Below are positions 35,979 to 46,697 of a stretch of DNA of 64,000 nt, piece by piece (position 1 is the stretch's first letter; every line of letters begins with the position of its first letter). The notes beneath the pieces were generated by a model. It made no database searches. It had not been told where the DNA came from and was given only the letters and a program-made list of their open reading frames with translations. This DNA is from Aliikangiella coralliicola. Lineage in GTDB: Bacteria > Pseudomonadota > Gammaproteobacteria > Enterobacterales > Kangiellaceae. Both the position numbers and the translations under genes were made by a program. The stretch spans positions 310,001 to 374,000 of the forward strand of contig NZ_ML660166.1 in assembly GCF_007004725.1 (NCBI RefSeq). The letters run 5' to 3'.

Positions 35979-37601
35979 TTGAAATTAAAGTTATTGCTGT
36001 TACTCCCAGTCGTCACACTTATCGGATGCAAAACCCTTATCACCGGCAGTTCTGACCCCGCTCTTAATCTGGTCTCAAACAATCAATCGGCTGCGGCACA
36101 ACTGGCCATGCAAAAACAGCGTCAGCTCGAAGAAGAAAAAACTTTGCTCAGTGCAAAGTGTGACTCGGAAATAACTGAAATTGACCCAACCTCATTCGAT
36201 GATACCTGGGACAGAATAGCGCAGCAGCTCACCTTCGAAATCCCTGACAATCGACGTGTCAGAGCGCAAAAAAGCTGGTATTTAAAGCATCCAGAGTATA
36301 TGAAGAGGGTCACCAAGCGTGCCGCGCCTTATCTTCACTATATTGTCGAAGAAATAGAAAAAAGCGACCTACCACTTGAAATGGCCTTATTGCCCATTGT
36401 TGAAAGTGCTTTTGATCCTTTTGCCTACTCACACGGTCGAGCTTCGGGTATGTGGCAATTTATTCCAGGAACCGGTCGAAATTTCGGACTAAAACAAAAC
36501 TGGTGGTATGACGGTCGCAGAGATGTCTACCTGTCCACAAAAGCCGCGATTCGTTTTTTAAGCTATCTTAATAAACGATTTGATGGTGACTGGTTGCATG
36601 CATTAGCTGCCTATAATTCTGGAGAAGGCAATGTTAGAAAAGCTATCAGACGCAATAAGAAAAGCGGCAAACCTACCAATTTCTGGGCGCTAAAACTACC
36701 AAAAGAAACTAAAGCATATGTGCCTAAACTATTAGCATTGGCTGATATTCTTGCCAACAGAAAACCTGACGATGAACAGTGGACGCGTGTTGCCAATCTC
36801 CCCTATTTTGATCGCGTAAAAACGGAATCACAAATAGACCTCAGTCTGGCTGCTGCTATGGCGGAAATATCAATGACCGATCTATATCAACTCAATCCTG
36901 CCTTTAATCAATGGGCGACAGCGCCAAAAGGCCCTCATTATTTATTATTTCCCATTAATAAAGTCGATACTTTTAAGCGAAATTTAGCGACAATTCCAAA
37001 AGAGCAGCGTATTTCCTATAAAAAATACCAGATTAAACCTGGTGACAGCCTGATAAGCATTGCCAAAAAATTCGGTACTACCGTCGCGCTTCTCAGGGAC
37101 AATAACAATATCCGCAAAAACACAATTCGTGCCGGAAAAAGCCTGCTAATTCCTGTGGCTTCAGAAGCACGAGACAAATACCATCAAAGTGCAAGTCAGC
37201 GTTTACTAGCTCGACAAAGTAGGCAACGCAAAGGGAACAAGCTTACTGTCAAGGTAAAACGCGGTGACTCTATGTGGGATTTGTCTCGTAAGTACAAAGT
37301 CAATATCCGTAGTCTTGCGAAGTGGAATAATATGGCGCCGACTGACCCATTAAAAATCGGGCAAAAATTGGTTGTCTGGACTAAACAACCAGTTAAGGTC
37401 GCGGGGTTGTCTGCAGGAACCAATAAAACCAAGAAAATATACTATAAAGTTCGCCGAGGAGATTCACTTGCGAGAATCGCTGACAAATTTAATGTGAATT
37501 TGAATAGCGTAAAAAAATGGAACAAGAAAATGGGTAAAAAGAAATACTTGCAGCCAGGCGATTCGTTAACACTTTACGTTGATATTACGCGGCAATATTA
37601 G
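35979..37601 (+). CDS. mltD: Membrane-bound lytic murein transglycosylase D
   Basis: 540 residues from TTG 35979 (AAGGA 7 bases upstream), which begins a lipoprotein signal MKLKLLLLLPVVTLIGC; the frame is open further upstream from TTG 35883, which I reject. The family-1D transglycosylase core has LPIVESAFDPFAYSHGRASGMWQFIPGTG with the catalytic Glu in VESAFDP. Three LysM domains follow: YQIKPGDSLISIAKKFG, VKVKRGDSMWDLSRKYK and YKVRRGDSLARIADKFN. It cleaves peptidoglycan from the outer membrane side. Same neighbour (gloB) as in E. coli. Confidence 0.95.
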   Translation: MKLKLLLLLPVVTLIGCKTLITGSSDPALNLVSNNQSAAAQLAMQKQRQLEEEKTLLSAKCDSEITEIDPTSFDDTWDRIAQQLTFEIPDNRRVRAQKSWYLKHPEYMKRVTKRAAPYLHYIVEEIEKSDLPLEMALLPIVESAFDPFAYSHGRASGMWQFIPGTGRNFGLKQNWWYDGRRDVYLSTKAAIRFLSYLNKRFDGDWLHALAAYNSGEGNVRKAIRRNKKSGKPTNFWALKLPKETKAYVPKLLALADILANRKPDDEQWTRVANLPYFDRVKTESQIDLSLAAAMAEISMTDLYQLNPAFNQWATAPKGPHYLLFPINKVDTFKRNLATIPKEQRISYKKYQIKPGDSLISIAKKFGTTVALLRDNNNIRKNTIRAGKSLLIPVASEARDKYHQSASQRLLARQSRQRKGNKLTVKVKRGDSMWDLSRKYKVNIRSLAKWNNMAPTDPLKIGQKLVVWTKQPVKVAGLSAGTNKTKKIYYKVRRGDSLARIADKFNVNLNSVKKWNKKMGKKKYLQPGDSLTLYVDITRQY

Positions 37602-37654
37602 CTAATTGGCAGAATAACTCGTTCTGGTAAGACAACTAGCGAAGCAGCCATGAC

Positions 37655-37681
37655 TTGAGTGATTCGATTTGAATCACTCAA
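37655..37681 (+). terminator. Perfect hairpin after mltD
   Basis: TTGAGTGATTC (37655-37665), loop GATTT, GAATCACTCAA (37671-37681): 11 perfect pairs. It lies between convergent genes mltD and the MarR-GNAT gene. The T-run is poor, so it may act with Rho or as an mRNA end. Confidence 0.55.
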
Positions 37682-37727
37682 TGTATCTTATCTCCCCCTA
37701 ACTCTAACCGCAACAGACCTCTTTCCA

Positions 37728-38684
37728 CTAAACTCCGACTGAATACTCCATATAAATATCCGCTCGCGAATAATGAGATTGCTGAAACGGTGCTTCTTGC
37801 TCAATAAACCCCATTTTTCGATATAAATTCAACGCGGGTAATAGTTTTCTGCTTGATTCTAGATAAAGGGTCGAATAATCGGTCGCCAGGTACTGATCAA
37901 TGGCCGCTTTAGTCAGCTTTTCACCGATACCAAAGCCTTGATACTGTTCATCCACTGACATTTTGGATAACTCCAATCTACTTTTATCAGCAACGATAAG
38001 CGCAGCTGTACCGATGATTTTTCCTTCAAGCCGAGCTAACAAAACGAAGCCACCGGGCTCAATGATATTGGATTCTGGATTAGACAAAATTTCGTGGTCA
38101 ATCGCTTCCAGATAAAAGTATTTATCCAACCAGTGGCGATTTAGTCGGTAAAAATCGTCCTGATACTGAGGTTCATAATGAATCACTTCTACCTGTTTGC
38201 GCCTTTGCTGTTTCTCAACCAGTTCAACTCGTTCGACTAAAGATCGCTTAGCTAGCTCTCGCTCCAGTACTGCAATATTATCGATAAGGTTGTGACCAGC
38301 TACTTCTAAAATACGCTCCATGACGATTTTCAAGCTATCCCAAAGTGGCTGAAGCCTGTCCACCAGCTCGTAACCCTGAGGCGTTAGTGCCAGCATTCGT
38401 CTTCTTTCATCTCGACTATCTACTTCGTGATACAACCACCCGCTTTTTTCCAATTTTTTACTCATTTGGCTAATAGATGGATGGGTTTGCCCAAGTAAAT
38501 CAGCAAGTTGGGTGACAGGAAGATTGCCATTAACAGAGAGCAACTGAAGAATTGGGAAGGCACGTGCCTGCAGATCAACCCCCTTTTGTTTGTATAGTTC
38601 ATCAGTCTGGCGAAACATCAAATCGCTCAACCGCTTTAATCTTGACCCCAAGGTTAGTACACCAAAATCTTCTAATCTTTGCAT
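37728..38684 (-). CDS. MarR-type regulator fused to GNAT acetyltransferase
   Basis: 318 residues. Residues ~1-150 form a MarR winged helix (FPILQLLSVNGNLPVTQLADLLGQTHPSISQMSKKLEKSGWLYHEVDSRDERRRMLALTPQG). Residues ~165-318 are a GNAT domain with the acetyl-CoA loop MSVDEQYQGFGIGEKLTKAAI. Such fusions are widespread in bacteria, and the pairing suggests that the acetyl-transfer target or its small-molecule substrate modulates DNA binding. The substrate is unknown. A GAGG site lies 6 bases before ATG. Confidence 0.9.
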   Translation of the reverse strand: MQRLEDFGVLTLGSRLKRLSDLMFRQTDELYKQKGVDLQARAFPILQLLSVNGNLPVTQLADLLGQTHPSISQMSKKLEKSGWLYHEVDSRDERRRMLALTPQGYELVDRLQPLWDSLKIVMERILEVAGHNLIDNIAVLERELAKRSLVERVELVEKQQRRKQVEVIHYEPQYQDDFYRLNRHWLDKYFYLEAIDHEILSNPESNIIEPGGFVLLARLEGKIIGTAALIVADKSRLELSKMSVDEQYQGFGIGEKLTKAAIDQYLATDYSTLYLESSRKLLPALNLYRKMGFIEQEAPFQQSHYSRADIYMEYSVGV

Positions 38685-38817
38685 TGGTACCTCTTTTCTC
38701 CAATCAAATATCTCTATACAAGATAATATTAGGTAGCGACTTACGTAAATGCAAATTTTAGTTGAAATTTATTTAGTTTGTGATTTATTTGCCGGTATTA
38801 TTTCCCCTAAGTTCAGA

Positions 38818-40221
38818 TCATTTAAGTTGATAGAGAAATAACTTCGCCTGGCAAACAAATAGTTGGAAAGCTTCAAGCTGTTCCTGGCTGATTGGCGGCC
38901 CATTTAGACCATTATCTGCATAAATACATCCAATGGCCTTATTTTCAACAATTAGTGGCCCCCAGACGGCCTGCTGACAGCCGGTGCGCTTGGTAATTGC
39001 TCTAAGTGTCGCCCCTTGAGGTCTTAACTGGTTTTGTTGAATAATATTTCGGTTTGTCATCACTTTGCGGTGAATTTCAGGTATATCGTGGTAGCAACTA
39101 AAGTTAAAGTTCTCTTTTGTCTGGCTACCTCGTTTCTCAATTGCATGTTTTGCGACTATTCGACTTTTATCTCGATTTAATAAAGCCACTAACGCACAGC
39201 TGAAACTAGCTCCCCGATGAATCCCTTCGAGTAAGTGCTGCAAAATGACATTGATATCAACAGACTCCTGGGACAAAACAGAGAGTTCCTGAATCACATC
39301 CAACTGAAGGATTTTATCTACTTCTATTTTGATTGGAGCGGCACTCTGCACTTCAACGCTTTTTCGTGGTTGTTTTACATCCAGCTTAATACCAAACTGA
39401 GTCAAGCTTTTCTGCGTGTCTTCTGTAGCTTGAACGAGTTTATCGGTAACAATTTCCGGTGACTTTCCGGTATAGCGAGTTATCGATTTCAGATGAACTG
39501 AAATCGCGCGATTCAAGCCAGTCAGTTCACAGCTTGACGCAAAACTACTCCCTAACAGAATACTTCTCGTTGGGCTATTTTCCGCATATTTGCCTTCTAG
39601 CATTTCTCCGATCATCGGCGCTATATTCCAGGCATCACACAACCCCAAAGTTAAATCGTTAAAATAACAACCGATAATATCTTTTTCCTGACCGCCAGAT
39701 AACGGGTAAGAATCTCTTAGTTTCTGCGACAAGGAGTTAGCCGGTTCGATCGCGGAATAAACTGCAATTTCCCCTAAGCTCAGTAACAGAGCTGAAATAA
39801 AAATCTCTTCAGTACTTTTCAAACCTTGCATCTGCGCAATTTCTTTCGCCTGAATCGCCGCGTGAAAAGAGCGGGCTACCAAGGCTTGCAGGTTATTTGA
39901 ACTTCCCTGCTTCAAAAACTGTTCCATCAACAGGCAGCTCGCGCAGACTTCTCTGATGGCTTTGTGACCTAACACCATGATTGATCTGCTAACGGTTCTG
40001 ATCGAACGTCCATAGGTATTAAATTGGGCACTATTCGCGAGCTTTAAAACAGAAGCAGTTAAATTAGGATCTTTTAATATAGTTCGTGCTAGCTCAGAGG
40101 AATGTGAACTGCTGTAATCTTCGACACTGGAAAGCGCCTGAATACTGGAACTAAAGCTTGGAATTGAGGTATGTTTTAATAGCTTTAACCATGCTTCTTT
40201 GTTTTCTGGAAAATCACTCAT
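38818..40221 (-). CDS. HDOD-domain signalling protein
   Basis: 467 residues. Residues ~10-220 are an HDOD domain (LKHTSIPSFSSSIQALSSV, LKDPNLTASVLKLANSAQFNTYGRSIRTVSRSIMVLGHKAIREVC). HDOD is a degenerate HD fold without phosphohydrolase metal residues, used in regulation of motility and virulence circuits. The C-terminal ~170 residues (VIQELSVLSQESVDINVILQHLLEGIHRGASFSCALVALLNRDKSRIVAKHAI, WGPLIVENKAIGCIYADN) look like a GAF domain. Monocistronic. Confidence 0.88.
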   Translation of the reverse strand: MSDFPENKEAWLKLLKHTSIPSFSSSIQALSSVEDYSSSHSSELARTILKDPNLTASVLKLANSAQFNTYGRSIRTVSRSIMVLGHKAIREVCASCLLMEQFLKQGSSNNLQALVARSFHAAIQAKEIAQMQGLKSTEEIFISALLLSLGEIAVYSAIEPANSLSQKLRDSYPLSGGQEKDIIGCYFNDLTLGLCDAWNIAPMIGEMLEGKYAENSPTRSILLGSSFASSCELTGLNRAISVHLKSITRYTGKSPEIVTDKLVQATEDTQKSLTQFGIKLDVKQPRKSVEVQSAAPIKIEVDKILQLDVIQELSVLSQESVDINVILQHLLEGIHRGASFSCALVALLNRDKSRIVAKHAIEKRGSQTKENFNFSCYHDIPEIHRKVMTNRNIIQQNQLRPQGATLRAITKRTGCQQAVWGPLIVENKAIGCIYADNGLNGPPISQEQLEAFQLFVCQAKLFLYQLK

Positions 40222-40450
40222 TGGTTATCGGCTTAATTCATCGTAATACTAAGTATAGACGACAAGTCAAAGTGAGGATCAGTAGTGATAAATACGCCAA
40301 AATATTTAGCTCTAGCAGGTAACGAACAACTTGGAAAAATCAACGAACAATGTGCGGATAGAGATTCTCCACAGCCAATGGAGAACCTTTTCCTGACATG
40401 CCTAAACTAATTGGACTAATCTAATTCAGGCCTGTTTTATCTGATATGAA

Positions 40451-41689
40451 TTAGTTACGGAATAAAACCTGTTCGCGTTGAAACCACCAGTTACATAAAG
40501 CGAGCAGCAAGCCAGCAATAAGCGTTGTGGATGCAAAAATAACAAATAACATATCCATATCTATCGTGCCCTTAAATATTTCTTTAATCGCTAACGACAC
40601 ATTAGTAATTGGAACAGAGGCCCAGACCCAATCAAGCTTAACGCCAGGTAAAATCGATAGAATTAGTGGTAAAAACACAACTATCATAATTGGTGACATG
40701 TAGTTCTGCGCTTCTTTAAAAGTTCTAGCGTAAATTGAAACACTTAAAAGAGCAGATGCAAAAATGGCGGCTACCGGTACCAACATGCTAAACATCAGAA
40801 ATACATCTGTTATCGAAACCGTCGAAAGAGTTTCCAATACTTCTCCCGCACTTTTACTAGCCTCGGCCCCCATACTGTTAACAAACATTGGACCGAAAAT
40901 TGTCGTTACCAAAGCGAAACTTATTAAGCTTAGAAAAACAGATAGAAATGAAGTCGTAAATATTACTGCAAACTTCGCAAATACTAATTGAAACCTTGGG
41001 ACGGGCGTTAGTAACAAAGTTTCTAATGTCCCTCTTTCTTTCTCTCCAACTCCGAGATCAATGGCGGGATACATAGCACCAGATAAACCAACCAATATTA
41101 AAATATATGGTAGCAGGGCACCGAACTTTTCTCCTAAAGATTCTCTCTTGTCAGCTGTTGACTTCCTCACTAATTTTATTGGCTTCGAGAAGGCTTCACC
41201 TTGCTCCTGTGTTAACCCAATACTTTTATATCTTTTGTTAAGTTCCGCTACCTTGAGAGAATCAATCGCGTCGTTAACTCGCTTATAAATCAACGCGCTG
41301 GTGGCTGCGGAATCATTATAGCGAAACTCTATTTCACCGGATAAGCCATCATCAATATCTTTTCGAATATTCTCAGAGATAACCAAAGCGAACCTGATTT
41401 CACTATCGTTAATAAGTTCATTGACACTTTCACTTTTGTCCACATCTACCAAGCTGAACTTCAAACTTTCGTTATTCGTCAAAACTTCTTTTAATTCCGG
41501 AAAATAGTCGCCTCCAACAATGGCAAACTTCAAAGTTTCTACATTGGCTTTTTGGGCAATTTTTACCGACAATGTTGTAAACCCTAGTAAAATTATAGGC
41601 ATAATCAAAGTCGGTAAAAGAATAGTAAATATCAGCGTTTTCTTATCGCGAGTTAACTCTAACAGTTCTTTAAAATAGACTTTTAACAT
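40451..41689 (-). CDS. NatB-like ABC exporter permease
   Basis: 412 residues from ATG 41689, immediately after the ATPase stop; GGAGG sits 8 bases upstream and gives MLKVYFKELLELTRDKKTL, so I reject the upstream ATG 41713. One N-terminal membrane helix, an external loop of ~150 residues, then five or so helices (ILVGLSGAMYPAIDLGVGEKERGTLETLLLTPVPRFQL). This is the ABC-2 / NatB pattern of an Na+ or drug exporter. Co-translated with the ATPase. Confidence 0.88.
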   Translation of the reverse strand: MLKVYFKELLELTRDKKTLIFTILLPTLIMPIILLGFTTLSVKIAQKANVETLKFAIVGGDYFPELKEVLTNNESLKFSLVDVDKSESVNELINDSEIRFALVISENIRKDIDDGLSGEIEFRYNDSAATSALIYKRVNDAIDSLKVAELNKRYKSIGLTQEQGEAFSKPIKLVRKSTADKRESLGEKFGALLPYILILVGLSGAMYPAIDLGVGEKERGTLETLLLTPVPRFQLVFAKFAVIFTTSFLSVFLSLISFALVTTIFGPMFVNSMGAEASKSAGEVLETLSTVSITDVFLMFSMLVPVAAIFASALLSVSIYARTFKEAQNYMSPIMIVVFLPLILSILPGVKLDWVWASVPITNVSLAIKEIFKGTIDMDMLFVIFASTTLIAGLLLALCNWWFQREQVLFRN

Positions 41690-41690
41690 C

Positions 41691-42491
41691 TTAAGCCACC
41701 TCCTTTTCATCAACCAGCTTTACAAACACATCATATAAATTACCAGTACCACTAACCCTTCTAAAATCATCTAGAGTGCCATTAAATTGGGTTGTTCCTT
41801 CGTTGATCAAAACAACTCTGTCACATAGCTTCTCAACTTCATGCAAATGATGTGTGGAGAAAACAACAGGAACGTCACTACCTTTATACGACTCAATAAA
41901 ATCCAGGATAGTTTTCGCCGAAATGACGTCAAGACCGGTAGTCGGCTCATCAAGAACAATTACTTCAGGTTGATGAATAACTGTTCGAGCAATATTGGCT
42001 CTTTGTTTCATACCCGTTGATAGTGAGTCGGCTTTCTTATCAGCAAAACTGTGAATGTCCAACAGGTCAAATACTTTTTTGATTTCAGTTTCCAGCAAAT
42101 CTTCGTTCATACCATGTAAACGACCAAAATATTGCACGTTTTCTCTAACGGTCAAACGGTGGTATAAGCTGGTTGTTCCAGACAAAAATCCAATGCGTTT
42201 ACGCATTGCTAAGGGGTCAGCGACGACGTCATCACCATTTATGACTATCTGCCCGGAAGTCGGCTGAAGTGCAGTAGATAACATTCTTAGACTAGTTGTT
42301 TTGCCAGCGCCATTAGGCCCTAATAGCCCCAAAACCTCACCTGACTCACAACTAAAACTCACATCGACAACGGCATTAAACCAATGCCCTTGTTCTCGTC
42401 TGTCTAACATTTCCTTACTCTTTTTCTTATTTTCCTTGATTGTCTTGTTATCAAGACGAAATCGTTTCATTAAGTTTTTTACTTCGAGCAT
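41691..42491 (-). CDS. NatA-like ABC exporter ATP-binding protein
   Basis: 266 residues. Walker A GPNGAGKTTS, signature LSTGMKQRANIARTVIHQPEVIVLDEPTTGLD (signature, Walker B and D-loop), and the His switch STHHLHE. It powers export through the next gene. The first 30 residues form a basic extension (KKKSKEMLDRREQGHWFNAV) typical of NatA. The operon is divergent from the Yip1-macAB genes. Confidence 0.92.
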   Translation of the reverse strand: MLEVKNLMKRFRLDNKTIKENKKKSKEMLDRREQGHWFNAVVDVSFSCESGEVLGLLGPNGAGKTTSLRMLSTALQPTSGQIVINGDDVVADPLAMRKRIGFLSGTTSLYHRLTVRENVQYFGRLHGMNEDLLETEIKKVFDLLDIHSFADKKADSLSTGMKQRANIARTVIHQPEVIVLDEPTTGLDVISAKTILDFIESYKGSDVPVVFSTHHLHEVEKLCDRVVLINEGTTQFNGTLDDFRRVSGTGNLYDVFVKLVDEKEVA

Positions 42492-42740
42492 TAAGAATTT
42501 TCCCTTTTAGTAAATTGACTGAAAACTCATCGAGAATTTGGTTTGCTTTGAGGATAGTCGTTTATTTAGCAGATTTATTACATTTATTGTGAAATTCTTT
42601 TTTGAGTAGCTGTTTTTTAATTAAATAAACAATAAAACGGAATATTTTTTCAATTCGAACGATTATCGATGTAATAAATTCCCAATTCATCTGACTCATT
42701 ATCCAAAGTAACTCAATTTAATTTTTATAGGAAATAGAAA

Positions 42741-43484
42741 ATGACTAAATCTCCCTATGACGTCTCAGAGGAAAACCTGGCCTCAGAATCACCTAAAAGT
42801 TTAACCATTTTCACCAATATTTTTGCAGCTCCTCAAAAAGCTTACGAAGATTTGAAATATGCATACCCGGTTGCCTTCCCATTGTTAACAATAGTTTTAC
42901 TTAACATGGCATTAATTATAGCGCTCTACGCAACTATCGATTACGAATGGTTTGTAGATCACATGGTAGAAATGCAAGCTGGCGACGTGACCAAAGCAGA
43001 GCAAGACCAAATGCGTCAAGGTATGGAAATGATGTCACCGAGCATGATGGGCGGATTTGGTGCCGTCATGGCCGGCCTGGGGATTGCTGCGATTTACTGC
43101 ATTCAAGCCCTCTATTTTGTTATTGTCTCAGGAATTACTAATGATGGCTTTCAATTTAAGCAATGGCTCTCTTTCGTTTCGTGGAGTTCACTACCATCAC
43201 TTTTAGGAACCTTGGCTTCGGCTGTAGTCGTATTCACTTCGACCGATGGTCAGCTCTCCCCCGAATCTTTGAACCCGTTAAGTTTAAACGAGTTGTTCTT
43301 CGGTATGAATGCAATTGAAGGAATGGGGAATATATTGGCTACAACCGATATTACCATGTTCTGGAGCATCGCTCTGTTGACCATTGGATATTCGAAATGG
43401 ACAGGGAAAGACACAATAAAGTCGTTCATGATAGTGATTTTACCTTTTGTGCTTTATTACGGGATTCGACTTTTATTCATTTAG
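42741..43484 (+). CDS. Yip1-family multi-pass membrane protein
   Basis: 247 residues with about five membrane segments. The opening TIFTNIFAAPQKAYEDLKYAYPVAFPLLTIVLLN is the Yip1 pattern found in gammaproteobacteria before efflux operons. A Met-rich external loop (MRQGMEMMSPSMMGG) follows. Function unknown. It lies 68 bases before the MacA-like gene, so is probably in that operon. Confidence 0.75.
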   Translation: MTKSPYDVSEENLASESPKSLTIFTNIFAAPQKAYEDLKYAYPVAFPLLTIVLLNMALIIALYATIDYEWFVDHMVEMQAGDVTKAEQDQMRQGMEMMSPSMMGGFGAVMAGLGIAAIYCIQALYFVIVSGITNDGFQFKQWLSFVSWSSLPSLLGTLASAVVVFTSTDGQLSPESLNPLSLNELFFGMNAIEGMGNILATTDITMFWSIALLTIGYSKWTGKDTIKSFMIVILPFVLYYGIRLLFI

Positions 43485-43552
43485 CTTAATTAAAAATGAG
43501 TTAATTAATTAGGTTCTAAAGCGATTCAATAGAGAGATTTAGGAAAGCAAGT

Positions 43553-44725
43553 ATGAAAAAAGCATTAGTCTTTACTTTAATGGCTGCATTAGTTGTCGGT
43601 ATACCTTTAACCAAAAAATACTTTAAAAGTGAAACATTGAAAGAAGTAGAAATAGAGCAGGTAACCATGCAAACCATCAAGGCGTCGATACTTGCATCGG
43701 GCCAATTAAAGCACGAAGAAGAAGTGAAACTTTCCGCCGAGGTAATCGGAAAGGTCAGCAAACTTTATGTTGAGGAAGGCCAAAAAGTTTCAAAAGGACA
43801 ATTAGTTTTAAAAATCGATGATCAAACTTACGTTGCCGCTGTTGAACAGCAACAAGCGGCAGTAGATCAACAACGTGTCGCTATCGAACGCCAAAAAATG
43901 GTCGTAGAAAATTTAGCAAGACAATGGAAACGTAAAACAAAATTGTTTGAACAAAAACTGCTGGACACAGATGCATACGATGCGATAACTCATCAATATA
44001 GTGTTGCTAAAATCGATTTAAAAGCCGGCTATGAGCAATTAAAACAAGTTGAAGCAAGATTAGAGCAATCCAAAGATCAGCTCTCAAAAACTAAAGTTGT
44101 ATCCCCTATCGATGGAACTATCACTTCCCTGGATATCAAAGAAGGTGAAACCGCGATTTCAGGTACAACGAATATTGTTGGTTCTTCTCTGATGACCATC
44201 GCCGATCCTCAAAGTATGTTAGCGGAAATTAACGTTGATGAAGCCGATATTGCTAATATCAATGTTGGACAAAAAGCGGAAATTATCGCGATCGCATTTT
44301 CTGATACGCCTCTTTCAGGAACAGTTGAGTCAATTGCTTCAAGCGCTAAAGTTTCACGGGGAAGTCAGAGTTTAAGCTTTGCGGTAAAGCTCAAACTAGG
44401 AGAAAACGCTGACATTAGTTTACGTCCAGGTATGAGCTGTCGTGCGGAAGTTTTTACTCGTGGAGAACAGAACATGCTAGCTGTTCCGGTCAAAGCCATT
44501 CAAACCGAAGAAGACAATGATAAAGATTTAGTTGAAAACTTTGTGTTTGTGCTTAGTGACGGAGTCGCAAAGAAAACACAAATAAAGGCAGGCATTTCTG
44601 ATGATTCTTTTCAACAAATCCTCGAAGGGCTAGACAAAGGCGTGTCGATAATTACGGGCCCGGATAAAATTGTTCGCCACTTAAAAGATGGTGACAAAGT
44701 AGCGATAGCTGACAATGAAGCATAA
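43553..44725 (+). CDS. MacA-like periplasmic adaptor (membrane fusion) protein
   Basis: 390 residues. One N-terminal membrane helix, then a lipoyl half (VIGKVSKLYVEEGQKVSKGQLVLKIDD), an alpha-helical hairpin (about 105-185), the second lipoyl half (VVSPIDGTITSLDIKEGETA) and a beta barrel. It links an inner-membrane ABC pump to an outer-membrane exit duct. It lies just upstream of the MacB-type ATPase and permease. Confidence 0.9.
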   Translation: MKKALVFTLMAALVVGIPLTKKYFKSETLKEVEIEQVTMQTIKASILASGQLKHEEEVKLSAEVIGKVSKLYVEEGQKVSKGQLVLKIDDQTYVAAVEQQQAAVDQQRVAIERQKMVVENLARQWKRKTKLFEQKLLDTDAYDAITHQYSVAKIDLKAGYEQLKQVEARLEQSKDQLSKTKVVSPIDGTITSLDIKEGETAISGTTNIVGSSLMTIADPQSMLAEINVDEADIANINVGQKAEIIAIAFSDTPLSGTVESIASSAKVSRGSQSLSFAVKLKLGENADISLRPGMSCRAEVFTRGEQNMLAVPVKAIQTEEDNDKDLVENFVFVLSDGVAKKTQIKAGISDDSFQQILEGLDKGVSIITGPDKIVRHLKDGDKVAIADNEA

Positions 44726-44773
44726 GAATTTAACACCAGTTCTGATTGGAAAATCAATTCGAGTATTACCGCA

Positions 44774-45475
44774 ATGAGTTTAATTCAGCTTAACAACATC
44801 TGTAAATTCTACAGCATGGGTGATCAAACCGTGAAAGCGCTCGATCATATTAATCTGACCATCAAACAAAATGACTACGTCGCGTTTATCGGTTCTTCAG
44901 GCTCAGGTAAGTCGACCATGATGAATATTTTGGGATGCCTGGATCAGCCAACTGAAGGAGAATATTTACTCAATGATAAAAATGTTTCGCTGTTAAGTCA
45001 GAACGAGTTAGCCGATATTCGTAACCAGGAAATAGGCTTTATTTTTCAAAGCTTCAATTTACTTCCTCGAGCAGATGCCCTTCACAATGTTATGCTGCCA
45101 CTAGTTTATAAGGGAGTTTCTCTCGAAAAAAGAAAAAAGCTCGCAACGCAAGCACTTGAAAAAGTCAATTTATCTGACCGCATGGACCATATTCCCAGTC
45201 AGTTATCCGGCGGGCAAAGGCAAAGAGTCGCAATCGCACGCGCGCTGGTAACTAGTCCATCAATTTTGCTAGCCGATGAACCAACGGGAAATCTAGACTC
45301 GCAAACAACTCGCGATATCATGCAACTCTTCGACGAACTTCACCAAGAAGGTCAAACAATCATCATGGTTACCCACGAAGACGAGATCGCAGAACACTGC
45401 CATCGAGTGATTCGCCTTAGTGATGGTCAAATCATTGAAGACTACGTCAATGAAAAGGAGGTAGCTCTTGTTTAG
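44774..45475 (+). CDS. MacB-type ABC exporter ATP-binding protein
   Basis: 233 residues. Walker [11 protein letters not shown]-loop [24 protein letters not shown], signature [15 protein letters not shown], Walker [13 protein letters not shown] and the switch His in [12 protein letters not shown]. It belongs to the LolD/MacB branch. Its stop overlaps the permease start by 8 bases. Confidence 0.94.
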   Translation: MSLIQLNNICKFYSMGDQTVKALDHINLTIKQNDYVAFIGSSGSGKSTMMNILGCLDQPTEGEYLLNDKNVSLLSQNELADIRNQEIGFIFQSFNLLPRADALHNVMLPLVYKGVSLEKRKKLATQALEKVNLSDRMDHIPSQLSGGQRQRVAIARALVTSPSILLADEPTGNLDSQTTRDIMQLFDELHQEGQTIIMVTHEDEIAEHCHRVIRLSDGQIIEDYVNEKEVALV

Positions 45476-46697
45476 TTTAATTGAAAGTTTCCGCAGCGCT
45501 ATCCTCTCGGTTAAAGCCCACGGATTCAGAAGCTTCCTCACAACCTTAGGAATTATCATTGGTGTGAGTTCAACAATTGCAGTTGTCTCAGTGATTCAAG
45601 GACTAAGCCATTCGATCAATCAACAGTTTGAGGGGTTTGGCTCTAACTCTATTTCCATTCGTTCTTTCACTCCGAGAGAAGAAAGAATGAAAGGTAAAAT
45701 CGCGAGAATTTCAGCAAACGATGTCGAAATGATTCGCCGACATTCTGAAGGTGTAGAATTTATCACACCGACCTTGAGCTCGACAATCGGCGGAACGAGC
45801 CCGGTTAAATACAAAGGAAACCAGGCTTTCGCGCAAATAGCTGGAACAACTTATACCTATCAAGATGTTCAAAACATTGACATCAAATATGGTCGATTTT
45901 TGTCTTACAGTGATAATCAGACTCGGCGAAAAGTTATCGTGATCGGTGAAAAGCTGCGGGAAGATTTATCCTTGCCGAATAACCCCGTTGGTAGCTTTGT
46001 TAATTTTGCAGGAGAATGGTTGAAAGTAATAGGACTGGCGGAGCCTAGGGGATCTTTTTTTGGTTTTAGCCAGGATAACTTCGCTATCTTGCCCTACAAC
46101 ACAATGCGAGGTTTAAATGGAAATCTTTTAGAACCCGATATTTTTGTGCAACTTCAATTAAAAAATGTCGATGACCTTGATCAAATTAAGGCCAAACTGA
46201 GAACGATCTTAAGAAAACAGCATCATTTAGAACCAGATGAAGATGACGATTTTAAGATAGAAACCCCAGAGCAGCTAACTTCTGGTATTTCTCAGCTTAT
46301 CAGTACCATGACCGTCGTTCTCGGTGGAATTGTCAGCATATCTCTCATTGTTGGTGGAATTGGTATTATGAACATCATGCTCGTTTCGGTAACAGAAAGA
46401 ACTCGTGAAATAGGTATTTGCAAAGCGATTGGGGCTAAAAGGCACCATATATTACTTCAGTTTCTTATTGAAGCGGTGGTTTTATCTCTACTTGGCGGAA
46501 TTATCGGCATTGTGCTCGGATACGGGCTAGGAATGCTGGCCGCAGCTGCGATTCCTAACTTTCCCGCTGCAAATGTTCCATTATGGGCAGTCGGGATAGC
46601 GTTCGGATTTTCAGCTTTTGTCGGAATTCTATTTGGGATATTACCGGCGGCTAAAGCCGCTAATCTAGATCCAATAGACGCTCTAAGATACGAATAG
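45468..46697 (+). CDS. MacB/FtsX-like ABC exporter permease
   Basis: 409 residues. One helix near 20-45 ([26 protein letters not shown]), a periplasmic domain of ~230 residues, then three helices near 275-400 with [37 protein letters not shown]. This is the four-helix MacB topology with ATPase and permease split into two genes. The start is TTG 45468; GGAGG lies 7 bases upstream, inside the ATPase gene. Confidence 0.92.
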   Translation: MFSLIESFRSAILSVKAHGFRSFLTTLGIIIGVSSTIAVVSVIQGLSHSINQQFEGFGSNSISIRSFTPREERMKGKIARISANDVEMIRRHSEGVEFITPTLSSTIGGTSPVKYKGNQAFAQIAGTTYTYQDVQNIDIKYGRFLSYSDNQTRRKVIVIGEKLREDLSLPNNPVGSFVNFAGEWLKVIGLAEPRGSFFGFSQDNFAILPYNTMRGLNGNLLEPDIFVQLQLKNVDDLDQIKAKLRTILRKQHHLEPDEDDDFKIETPEQLTSGISQLISTMTVVLGGIVSISLIVGGIGIMNIMLVSVTERTREIGICKAIGAKRHHILLQFLIEAVVLSLLGGIIGIVLGYGLGMLAAAAIPNFPAANVPLWAVGIAFGFSAFVGILFGILPAAKAANLDPIDALRYE

